Origin: CAVQLX01 sp046727715
GTDB lineage: Bacteria > Desulfobacterota > Binatia > DP-6
Reading direction: 5' to 3'
NCBI GenBank assembly: GCA_046727715.1
Contig: JBKPDC010000240.1
Span: 1 to 5,834 of the forward strand
DNA: 5,834 nucleotides
Each line of letters begins with the position of its first letter. Position 1 is the stretch's first letter. The notes under the pieces were generated by a model, which was not told the origin of the DNA, ran no database searches, and was given only the letters and a program-made list of their open reading frames with translations. Below, one piece after another: positions 1-5,640 of the stretch. Position numbers and translations under genes: made by a program.

Positions 1-66
1 AGCAGAAGACGGCATACGAGATCACGTTAGGCGTCTCGTGGGCTCGGAGATGTGTATAAGAGACAG
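1..66 (+). other. Illumina P7 / Nextera (Tn5) library adapter left in the assembly
   Basis: This is synthetic, not genomic. Bases 1-22 match the P7 flow-cell oligo without its first two bases. Bases 23-32 (CACGTTAGGC) sit where a 10-nt i7 sample index would be. Bases 33-47 (GTCTCGTGGGCTCGG) are the Nextera read-2 linker. Bases 48-66 (AGATGTGTATAAGAGACAG) are the 19-bp Tn5 mosaic end used in tagmentation. The genomic insert therefore begins at base 67, a tagmentation cut site. Open frames crossing this block give well-known artefact peptides (for example MCIRDS, MYKRQ and SLIHISEPTRRLT) and should not be annotated as proteins. The assignment rests on recalled adapter sequences that match base for base. 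Confidence 0.98.
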
Positions 67-246
67 CCCCGGGCCCACGCGGCCCCGCTGCGCGCAGACG
101 AAGCACCCCGCCACGGCGGGCGCGCCGCCGGCCGGGCGCCACGGCTCCGGCCGCGCGGCCACGAGCTCCTGCTGGGCGGCGAGCAGGGCGTCGGCCGTCG
201 CCGGCCACCCCGTGCTCGTGTAGTCCAGGGCCACGGGCGCGCACAT
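67..246 (-). CDS. 5' part of an unrecognised gene with a CxxC pair, truncated by the adapter
   Basis: Only the first 60 codons are genomic; the reading frame then runs into the adapter, so the rest of the protein is missing. All 60 codons end in G or C, and this bias collapses just upstream of the ATG at 246. That strongly supports real coding and this start. The fragment has W14, an Ala/Leu/Gln-rich stretch that is probably a helix at about residues 16-32, W36, and a C48-F-V-C51 pair followed by a Gly/Arg-rich turn. The CxxC could bind metal or be structural. The family is not recognised. A faint resemblance to the W...A...Q..L start of endonuclease V proteins is noted but not adopted. No Shine-Dalgarno sequence precedes the ATG. 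It is divergent from the crotonase gene. Confidence 0.7.
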
Positions 247-254
247 CGATTGGT

Positions 255-260
255 ATTCTA
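255..260 (-). promoter_or_regulatory. Possible -10 hexamer for the divergent truncated gene
   Basis: On the minus strand this reads TAGAAT, a 5-of-6 match to the sigma-70 consensus TATAAT, inside a short AT-rich island (about 247-260) in otherwise very GC-rich DNA. It ends 8 nt before the ATG at 246, so transcription would begin almost at the start codon and give a leaderless or near-leaderless mRNA. That fits the missing Shine-Dalgarno sequence. No convincing -35 hexamer lies at 16-18 nt, so the call is weak. Confidence 0.25.
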
Positions 261-262
261 GC

Positions 263-282
263 CGACCTCGCGAAGGAGGTCG
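263..282. repeat. Inverted repeat with 7-bp arms in the divergent intergenic region
   Basis: The arms CGACCTC (263-269) and GAGGTCG (276-282) are perfect complements around the 6-nt spacer GCGAAG. No T-run follows on either strand, so it is not a standard terminator. It sits just upstream of the -10-like hexamer of the leftward gene and could be an operator or a hairpin. In GC-rich DNA an arm this short can also arise by chance. The symmetry is certain; a function is not shown. Confidence 0.35.
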
Positions 283-493
283 TCGAGCCGACCGTGCTGC
301 AGATCGACGTCAGGGTGCTCGATCTTCCCGGCGTGGTCATTGCCGACCGGAACGCGTCCCGGGGCTATTGTCGCTGCGCCCCCGCGCCCGACGGACTCCA
401 CTCATCGACCGCGACGAGGTGTATGCCGACGGCAGGTTCGTTCCCGCCGTGGCCTCCTTGCTCCCGCGGAAGCCATCCGCTACGCCGGCGGCG

Positions 494-1204
494 ATGTACA
501 CTCTCACCCTCGACGGCCCCGGCAAGAACGCGCTCTCGAGCGCGCTCATGGAGTCGGTCATCGAGCGGCTGCGTGCGGCGAACGGCGAGCCCGTGCTGGT
601 CACCGGCGCCGGCGACGCGTTCTCCGCCGGCCTCGATCTCAGGGAGGTGGCCGCGCTCGACCGTGACCGGGCGGAGCGCTTCCTCGGCACGCTCGAGCGC
701 ATGACGGAGGCGCTCTTCACCTACCCGGGTCCGATGGTCGCGTGCATCAACGGGCACGCCATCGCGGGCGGCTGCGTGGTGGCGCTGTGCGCCGACTACC
801 GTGTCCTGGCCGACCAGCCGAAGCTTCGCATCGGGCTCAACGAGGTCGCGCTGGGCGTCCAGTACCCGCCGCAGCTCTTCGCCGTGGTGCGCCATCGCGT
901 GCCGCCGCGGGGGCGCGAGCGCGTGGTGCTGGAGGCCGCACTGTACGACCCGCAGACCGCCCTCGCCCTCGGCCTCGTCGACGAGGTCGCAGCCGACGTG
1001 CACGCCATCGCCCGCCGCCGGCTCGAGACGCTGGCGGCGCACCCGCGCGAGGCGTACGTGGCGGCGAAGCGTGCGCTGCGCGCCGGCGTGATGGACCTCT
1101 CCGAGTCGGCACGGCGCTGGTTCCGCGACGAGCTCGTGCCGTCCTGGGTCACACCGGCGGTGAAGGAACGCGTGACGGCCGTGCTCGCGCCCAGGCGCTC
1201 GTGA
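494..1204 (+). CDS. Crotonase-fold enoyl-CoA hydratase/isomerase family protein
   Basis: A cytosolic CoA-thioester enzyme of 236 aa from the ATG at 494. Family signatures are visible: a P-x-K-N-A-L-S start (residues 9-15), the first oxyanion-hole loop AFSAGLDL (42-49), and the second HAIAGGC loop (88-94). Of the two catalytic glutamates of enoyl-CoA hydratases, the first position is Val95 while the second is kept as Glu117 in GLNEVALG. The 22-residue spacing and surrounding pattern (GGCxVALxxDYRxLAD...IGLNE) resemble delta3,delta2-enoyl-CoA isomerases, which use a single glutamate, so isomerase is favoured over hydratase (inference). The start is uncertain: the frame is open back to a TTG at 368 and has a GTG at 419, but the added residues do not look like this family and have weaker GC3 bias. 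It overlaps the next gene by 4 nt and is first in the plus-strand operon. Confidence 0.88.
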   Translation: MYTLTLDGPGKNALSSALMESVIERLRAANGEPVLVTGAGDAFSAGLDLREVAALDRDRAERFLGTLERMTEALFTYPGPMVACINGHAIAGGCVVALCADYRVLADQPKLRIGLNEVALGVQYPPQLFAVVRHRVPPRGRERVVLEAALYDPQTALALGLVDEVAADVHAIARRRLETLAAHPREAYVAAKRALRAGVMDLSESARRWFRDELVPSWVTPAVKERVTAVLAPRRS

Positions 1205-1947
1205 CGGCCCTCATCCTCGCCGCCGGTGTCGGCAAGCGCCTGCTCGGGACGTCGGGCGGGAAGCCCAAGTGCCTGATCGAGATCGCCGGCCGGAGTCTGC
1301 TCCACCGCCTACTCGACGCGCTGGCCACGGCCGGCGTGGACGAGGCCGTGGTGGTGACGGGGTTCGGCGGCGACCTGGTACGCGCCGCGCTCAGCGCGCA
1401 GCCTCCCGCCCTGGCCGTTCGCTGCCTCACCAACCCGCGCTACCGCGAAGGCGCCATCCTCTCGCTCTGGACTGCCCGCGAGTACCTCGACGGCGACGTC
1501 CTGGTGATGGACGCCGACGTGCTCTGCGCGCGAGCCATGCTCGAGCGTCTCGTCCACTCGCCCCACGTGAACTGCTTCCTCCTCGATGCCGGCCAGGAGA
1601 GCACCGGCGAGGAGCAGATGCTGCTCGTGCGGAACGAACGCGTACGCAACATCGTGCGCGGTGGCGCGCCCGGCTACGAGCTGATGGGCGAGTCGATCGG
1701 TTTCCTCCGGCTCTCGGCCGATGCGGCGCGCTTGCTGCGCCAGCTCGTGGAGCGTCGTGTCGATGCGGGCGACACCGGCATCGAGCACGAGGAGGTGTAT
1801 CCCGAGCTGCTGGCACGGGTGGACGTTGGCTTCGAGCGCGCGGACGGCCTCCCGTGGATCGAGATCGACTTTCCGGACGACATCACGCGCGCCGAGCGCG
1901 AGGTGCTGCCGCGGATCGACGCCCTCGACGCGCGCTCCGGGGCATGA
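1201..1947 (+). CDS. Sugar/alcohol-phosphate nucleotidyltransferase (IPCT/LicC-like)
   Basis: A soluble 248-aa enzyme expected to transfer NMP, probably CMP, from an NTP to a phosphorylated alcohol and release pyrophosphate. The N-terminus holds the nucleotide-binding signature LILAAGVGKRL (4-14) with the GGKPKCL lysine loop (19-25). A metal-binding D104-A-D106 follows. Near the C-terminus WIEIDFPDDITRAE (219-232) matches the W-x-E-I-D closing motif of phosphocholine and inositol-phosphate cytidylyltransferases. NPRYREGAILSLW (78-90) also fits that group. The GTG start at 1201 overlaps the crotonase stop as GTGA, and only a weak AGG lies upstream, so translational coupling is likely. It is followed by a CDP-alcohol phosphatidyltransferase, which supports CTP as the nucleotide (inference). 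The acceptor (choline-P, inositol-P, another polyol-P or a sugar-P) cannot be read from the sequence. Confidence 0.87.
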   Translation: MTALILAAGVGKRLLGTSGGKPKCLIEIAGRSLLHRLLDALATAGVDEAVVVTGFGGDLVRAALSAQPPALAVRCLTNPRYREGAILSLWTAREYLDGDVLVMDADVLCARAMLERLVHSPHVNCFLLDAGQESTGEEQMLLVRNERVRNIVRGGAPGYELMGESIGFLRLSADAARLLRQLVERRVDAGDTGIEHEEVYPELLARVDVGFERADGLPWIEIDFPDDITRAEREVLPRIDALDARSGA

Positions 1948-2636
1948 GCGCCTCGGCTCCGCTCGACAACCCGCGCGACGGCTACACCGACCGGCTCCTC
2001 TACCGTCCCCTCGCCCGCCCCATCACACGTCTCCTCCTCCCCACGCCGGTCTCGCCGAACGCCGTCACCGTCGCGAGCGCCGCCGTCGGCATCGCCGGGG
2101 GCCTGCTCGTCGGCAGCGCCGGCGCCGGCCGCGTGCTCCTCGGCGTCGTCTGCCTCGTCGCGTCCGGAGTGCTCGACTGCTCGGATGGCGAGCTGGCGCG
2201 CCGGCGCGGCGCCACCTCCCGGCTGGGGCACGTGCTCGACATCACCGGGGACACGGTCGTCAACCTGGCGCTCCTCGCGGGCATCGTGCGGCGGCTCGCA
2301 CACACGGGCGCCCTGCCCGGTTGGCCGGTGCTGGCGGCCCTCGGTGCCGGCGTCGTCGGGGCGTTCGCGGTCATCACCTGGAGCGAGGCCACCGAGGCGC
2401 GCCGCCATCGCGTGACGCGATGGGAGAACGGCGTGCTCGACGGCGTGCTCGCGCCCCTCACCACGCGCGACTGGTACGTCTTCCCGATCGCGTTCGCGCT
2501 CGCGGGACGGCTCGATCTGCTGGTGCCGGCCGCGGCGGCCGGCGCGCACGTCTTCTGGCTGACGACGCTCGTGCTGCTCCTGCGCGTCCTGCGCCCGGTT
2601 CAATTCCACGGCAGGGAGCCGCGTGTGCGCCAGTAG
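1944..2636 (+). CDS. CDP-alcohol phosphatidyltransferase family membrane protein (DIPPS-like)
   Basis: An integral membrane enzyme of 230 aa that transfers a phosphoalcohol from a CDP-linked donor to a hydroxyl acceptor. The family signature D-x2-D-G-x2-A-R-x8-G-x3-D-x3-D is complete: D78, D81, G82, A85, R86, G95, D99, D103. About six hydrophobic segments are seen (roughly 41-58, 62-77, 104-117, 128-147, 178-194, 195-214). The N-terminal DGYTDRLLYRPLARPITR followed by TPVSPNAVT resembles the DG...R..RP..R...TP..PN..T pattern of the DIPPS domain in bifunctional IPCT-DIPPS proteins, more than short phosphatidylglycerophosphate synthases. The ATG overlaps the previous stop as ATGA, indicating coupling with the nucleotidyltransferase. 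The last 37 nt overlap the convergent aldo/keto reductase gene. The product could be a phospholipid or a soluble phosphodiester. Confidence 0.92.
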   Translation: MSASAPLDNPRDGYTDRLLYRPLARPITRLLLPTPVSPNAVTVASAAVGIAGGLLVGSAGAGRVLLGVVCLVASGVLDCSDGELARRRGATSRLGHVLDITGDTVVNLALLAGIVRRLAHTGALPGWPVLAALGAGVVGAFAVITWSEATEARRHRVTRWENGVLDGVLAPLTTRDWYVFPIAFALAGRLDLLVPAAAAGAHVFWLTTLVLLLRVLRPVQFHGREPRVRQ

Positions 2637-3598
2637 CGGTCAGGCGGCTCGGCGAAGGCGGCGAGTTGCCCGACGTCGAGCCGCGGCGCGGCCCCCACGG
2701 GCGCGGCGGTCGCGTGCGAGGCGAGCTGCGCGGTGGTCGCCGCGCCTGACAGCACCACGTCCACGAACGGATGCGCCAGCGCGAAGGCGATCGCCAGACG
2801 ATCGAGGGGCAGCCCGTGCGCCACCGCGCGGAGGCGGTCGAGCAGCGCGGCGTCGTCGCGGCGGTCGTTCCAGTCGGTCAGACGTCCGTTGGCGTGCACC
2901 TCCTTCACGATGACCCCGAGCCCCGCGTCATGTGCCGCGGCCAGATCGGGCGCCAGGGACGGCTCGAGGAGGTTGAACGTGGCCTGCACCACGTCGAACA
3001 CCGGCTCCCCCTCCACCTGGGCGGCCAGCGCCAGCCCGAGCGCGCGCGCGGACTCCGGACCGCTCAGCGTGAGCCCGACGGCGCGGAACGCCCCGCTGCG
3101 TCGCGCCTCGACGAGCGCCCCGAGCAGCCGCGGATCGCCGAGCGCAGCGGATTCGGCCGTCGCGCTGTGGATCTGGTAAAGGGCGAGCCGCTCCCCGAGC
3201 AACGCGCGCGTTTCCGCCAGCTGCGCCCGGAACCGCTCGAGCGACAGCGCTTTCTCCTCGTGTACCGGCGCCTCGACCGCCCAGCCGGCGGTGTAGCGGT
3301 AGCCCCACTTGCTCCCGACCGTGATCGCGTCCGGTGACACGCCGCGCTCGGTGAGCCAGCGAGCGAGGAATTCCTCCGCGCGGCCATAGCTGCGCGCGGC
3401 GTCGACGTAGCGCATCCCGGCGGCACGCGCGGCGTCGAGCACCTCGGCGCAGCGCGCGTAGAGCGCCTCGGGCGTGCGTTCGGAGCCGAGGTCGCGGGTC
3501 CGCCCGAGCGTGATGTAGCCCGGGCGGCCGATGGCGGCGAGCCCGAGGCCGAGCCGCGAAACGACGAGCCCGATGCGGCCGAGCGAGCGGTGCTCCAC
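2600..3598 (-). CDS. Aldo/keto reductase
   Basis: A 332-aa NAD(P)H-dependent (alpha/beta)8-barrel oxidoreductase, a normal length for the family. The N-terminal MEHRSLGRIGLVVSRLGLG is the usual first strand. The catalytic tetrad is visible as Asp66 and Tyr71 (YVDAARSYG), Lys97 (GSKWGY) and His144 (YQIHSA). The C-terminal VVLSGAATTAQL (281-292) is the expected cofactor-binding region. The GTG start at 3598 is the first start codon after the in-frame stop at 3620-3622. An AGG lies about 9 nt upstream of it. It is the last gene of the minus-strand operon, 21 nt after the flippase-like gene and in the same frame. Its 3' end overlaps the opposite-strand phosphatidyltransferase gene. Next to a Gfo/Idh oxidoreductase and lipid-type genes it may act on a sugar or polyol (inference); the substrate is unknown. 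Confidence 0.92.
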   Translation of the reverse strand: MEHRSLGRIGLVVSRLGLGLAAIGRPGYITLGRTRDLGSERTPEALYARCAEVLDAARAAGMRYVDAARSYGRAEEFLARWLTERGVSPDAITVGSKWGYRYTAGWAVEAPVHEEKALSLERFRAQLAETRALLGERLALYQIHSATAESAALGDPRLLGALVEARRSGAFRAVGLTLSGPESARALGLALAAQVEGEPVFDVVQATFNLLEPSLAPDLAAAHDAGLGVIVKEVHANGRLTDWNDRRDDAALLDRLRAVAHGLPLDRLAIAFALAHPFVDVVLSGAATTAQLASHATAAPVGAAPRLDVGQLAAFAEPPDRYWRTRGSLPWN

Positions 3599-3619
3599 CC
3601 AGAGACGCCTAGCCGCCGC

Positions 3620-4621
3620 TCACGTCGCCTGCAACGCGCGGCGGCCGCCGCGCTGGGCCAAGTACAGGAGGCCCACGGCGTCGAAGAGGAGCTCTCGGGC
3701 GCGCTTCAGGAGCCACACGGTGACCGCGTCCGCCTCGCTCATTCCCAGGAACGTGCACAACCAGACGCCGCCCAGTTCCTGCGTTCCGATGCCGGCGGGC
3801 ACGAGGATGGCTGTGGCGCGGATGGGCTGCGACAGGGTCTCGATGATGAAGGCGTCGAGCCAGGAGACCGATCCGCCGATCAGCGCGACCATGACGACCA
3901 CCTCGGCGACGCCGATCAGCCAGCCGAGGAAGTGCAGGCTGGTGGCGTGCAGGAACGTGCGCGGCTCCCTGCGGTAGAACTCCCGCAGGCGGCGGTCGAA
4001 CGCCGAGGTCGCGGCCTCCAGACGTCCGACCAGCCACGCGCGCGGCGCCACGCGCCGGAGCAGTTTCCAGAGCGCCATGCCCGGGCTGCGTCGCTGCACC
4101 CAGACGAGCGCCGCGGTGAACACGACGCAGCCGACGCACAGCGCGACGAGCCAGCCGGTTGCGAGCCGCGGGCGGTCGAGCCGCCAGAGGAATGCGCCGA
4201 CGCCGAGCGCGGTGAAGAGGCTCTGCGACGCGACCAGCGCGGTCTTCGAGATCACGACGGACGCGAGCGCGTCGGCCGCCGTGACCTGCCAGCGGCGCAG
4301 GAGGTGGGCCTTCACCGGCTCGCCGACGGCCCCGGCGGGGGTCAGGCTGTTCACGGCCTCGCCGGCCATCCGGGTGAGCATGATCCCGCCCAGGGGCACG
4401 CGCCCTGGCGCGGGCAGCGTCAGGCGCCAGCCGAAGGCGTCGACCACGGTGACCAGGAGATACGGGACGAAGACCAGCGGTGCCGCCCAGCCGAGCGCCC
4501 GCAGTCGCTGCCAGACGGGCTGAAAGCCGGTGTGATGCAGCAGCCAGCCGAGCAGCGCGAGGCCGCCCGCCAGCGCCAGCAATGAGAGGAGTCGGCGGCG
4601 ACGTCCGCCGCCGGCGGGCAC
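3620..4621 (-). CDS. Flippase-like membrane protein, lysylphosphatidylglycerol synthase TM (UPF0104/HpnL-like) family
   Basis: A 333-aa inner-membrane protein with about eight hydrophobic segments (approximately 11-29, 46-64, 118-145, 153-176, 225-249, 255-275, 282-302, 308-322) after a short Arg-rich cytosolic start. Two family motifs are seen: GEAVNSLTPAGAVGEPVKA (87-105) and IRATAILVPAGIGTQELGG (267-285). The second, with the closing KRARELLFDAVGLL, resembles HpnL-type proteins of hopanoid loci, but no hopanoid gene is present here. There is no catalytic aminoacyl-transfer domain, so it is not a complete MprF. A role in lipid translocation is inferred from the family. The GTG start overlaps the last base of the upstream stop (TAGTG), with a GGGGG stretch 9 nt before. 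The longer frame back to 4729 is rejected because its extra residues are Arg-rich and lie inside the Gfo/Idh gene. Confidence 0.88.
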   Translation of the reverse strand: MPAGGGRRRRLLSLLALAGGLALLGWLLHHTGFQPVWQRLRALGWAAPLVFVPYLLVTVVDAFGWRLTLPAPGRVPLGGIMLTRMAGEAVNSLTPAGAVGEPVKAHLLRRWQVTAADALASVVISKTALVASQSLFTALGVGAFLWRLDRPRLATGWLVALCVGCVVFTAALVWVQRRSPGMALWKLLRRVAPRAWLVGRLEAATSAFDRRLREFYRREPRTFLHATSLHFLGWLIGVAEVVVMVALIGGSVSWLDAFIIETLSQPIRATAILVPAGIGTQELGGVWLCTFLGMSEADAVTVWLLKRARELLFDAVGLLYLAQRGGRRALQAT

Positions 4622-5640
4622 TATACGGTGCCCCCGCCGCTGGCGGAGCGGTCGGCGCGCTCGAGCACCTCGACGACGCGCAGTGAACGCGCGCCGCTGG
4701 TGAGCGGCTCGGCGCCGGTGCGGACGCACTCGACGAAGTGGGCGGCGGCGAGCGCCAGGGGCTCCTCACCCGCAGGCACCTCCAGCGGCCGGCCCGCGAA
4801 CCCCGAGATGGGCACGATGGGGATCGCGCCGCGGCCGGTGTTCGGCGGGGGCCTCAGGTCGAGGGTGTAGTCGTAGAGCGTGATGCCGCGCTTCTCGAAG
4901 CGTCCCTCGTAGGCGAGCATGCGCTCGCGGCCGACGACGACGACCTTCGCGGTCTTCTCGGGGTGCAGCCAGCTGAGATAGATGTGCGCCGACGCGCCGC
5001 CCGAGAGCTCGAGATCGCACACCGCCATGTCGGCGACGCCGGACTGGAGGTACGCGTGCTGGTGCAGGCGGATGGCCGTCACGGGTTTCGGCACCAGGTG
5101 GAAGAGGATCGAGAGATCGTGGGGCGCCGAGTTCCACCACACGCTCGAGTCGCGGCGGATGCGGCCCATGCCGAGGCGCTCGAACGACAGGTGCATGATC
5201 TCGCCGAGACCGCCCGCGTCGATGATGCGCTTCATCTCGCGCACCAGCGGGTCGTAGAGGAAGGTCTCATCGACGAAGAGCACCCGGCGCGCCGCCGCGG
5301 CGGCGTCGACCAGCTCGCGGCCCCCGGCGGCGGTGAGCGCGAGCGGCTTCTCCACCCAAACGTGCTTGCCGGCGCGCAGCGCCGCCAGCGCCATCGCCTG
5401 GTGGCGTGAGGGCGGTGTCGCGATCACCACCGCGTCGATGTCGTCGCGCGTGACGAGCGCCGCGAAGTCGTCGGTGCAGCCCAGGCCGGGGTGGTCGGCG
5501 CGCGCCGACGCCAACCGGTCAGGATCGAGATCGCAGAGGGTCGTGACCCGTGCGGCGGCGAGTCGGGCGAAGGTCCGCAGGAGGTTCCTGCCCCAGTATC
5601 CGACTCCCGCGATGCCGATGCTCGGCTGCTGCGCTCCCAT
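4621..5640 (-). CDS. Gfo/Idh/MocA family oxidoreductase
   Basis: A 339-aa cytosolic NAD(P)-dependent dehydrogenase acting on sugars, nucleotide sugars or cyclitols. The Rossmann loop GVGYWG (12-17) gives G-x-G-x-x-G. The family's EKP triad is at 97-99 (VEKPLALT). NSAPHDLSIL (170-179) carries the likely catalytic His174. The C-terminal half has SWLHPEKTAKVVVVG (223-237), similar to the P-x-K-x-R-x-x-x-V-V-G stretch of nucleotide-sugar dehydrogenases of the WbpB/GnnA type, so a nucleotide-linked substrate is possible (inference). The length is typical. The ATG at 5640 is well supported: GAGGAGG lies 7 nt upstream and the Rossmann motif starts at residue 8. It heads the complete part of the minus-strand operon, shares one base with the flippase-like gene, and is overlapped at its 5' end by an upstream frame. 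Confidence 0.93.
   Translation of the reverse strand: MGAQQPSIGIAGVGYWGRNLLRTFARLAAARVTTLCDLDPDRLASARADHPGLGCTDDFAALVTRDDIDAVVIATPPSRHQAMALAALRAGKHVWVEKPLALTAAGGRELVDAAAAARRVLFVDETFLYDPLVREMKRIIDAGGLGEIMHLSFERLGMGRIRRDSSVWWNSAPHDLSILFHLVPKPVTAIRLHQHAYLQSGVADMAVCDLELSGGASAHIYLSWLHPEKTAKVVVVGRERMLAYEGRFEKRGITLYDYTLDLRPPPNTGRGAIPIVPISGFAGRPLEVPAGEEPLALAAAHFVECVRTGAEPLTSGARSLRVVEVLERADRSASGGGTV

Noticed and set aside
48..66. Tn5 mosaic end, which could be read as a transposon terminus
   Set aside because: It is joined to P7, an index and the Nextera linker in library order, so it is a tagmentation adapter and not a natural IS50/Tn5 end.
22..261. Short open frames on both strands that start or end in the adapter
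   Set aside because: Their adapter-derived ends are known artefact peptides. Only the genomic part of the minus frame (67-246) has coding bias.
466..480. Small hairpin GCGGA-agcca-TCCGC upstream of the crotonase ATG
   Set aside because: Five-bp arms are expected by chance in DNA this GC-rich, and the interval may itself be coding if an upstream start is used.
365..1042. Long minus-strand open frame opposite the crotonase gene
   Set aside because: It is an antisense shadow caused by high GC content and has no recognisable motif, whereas the plus frame carries complete crotonase motifs.
742..1200. N-terminal extension of the nucleotidyltransferase frame back to 742
   Set aside because: The added residues are Arg/Ala-rich shadow of the crotonase gene, and the nucleotide-binding motif begins right after the GTG at 1201.
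1674..2609. 311-codon minus-strand open frame opposite the nucleotidyltransferase and phosphatidyltransferase genes
   Set aside because: Low-complexity Arg/Glu/Gly-rich translation with no motifs; the plus-strand frames show full catalytic signatures.
3599..3622. Flippase-like and aldo/keto reductase genes lie in the same frame 21 nt apart, suggesting a broken fusion or stop readthrough
   Set aside because: Both proteins have complete family ends and a separate GTG start is present, so adjacent genes explain it better.
3590..4585. 331-codon plus-strand open frame opposite the flippase-like gene
   Set aside because: The translation is rich in Arg, Gln, Glu and Ala without family motifs; it is the antisense of a hydrophobic GC-rich gene.
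4738..5409. 223-codon plus-strand open frame opposite the Gfo/Idh gene
   Set aside because: An antisense shadow; the Rossmann and EKP motifs on the minus strand identify the real gene.
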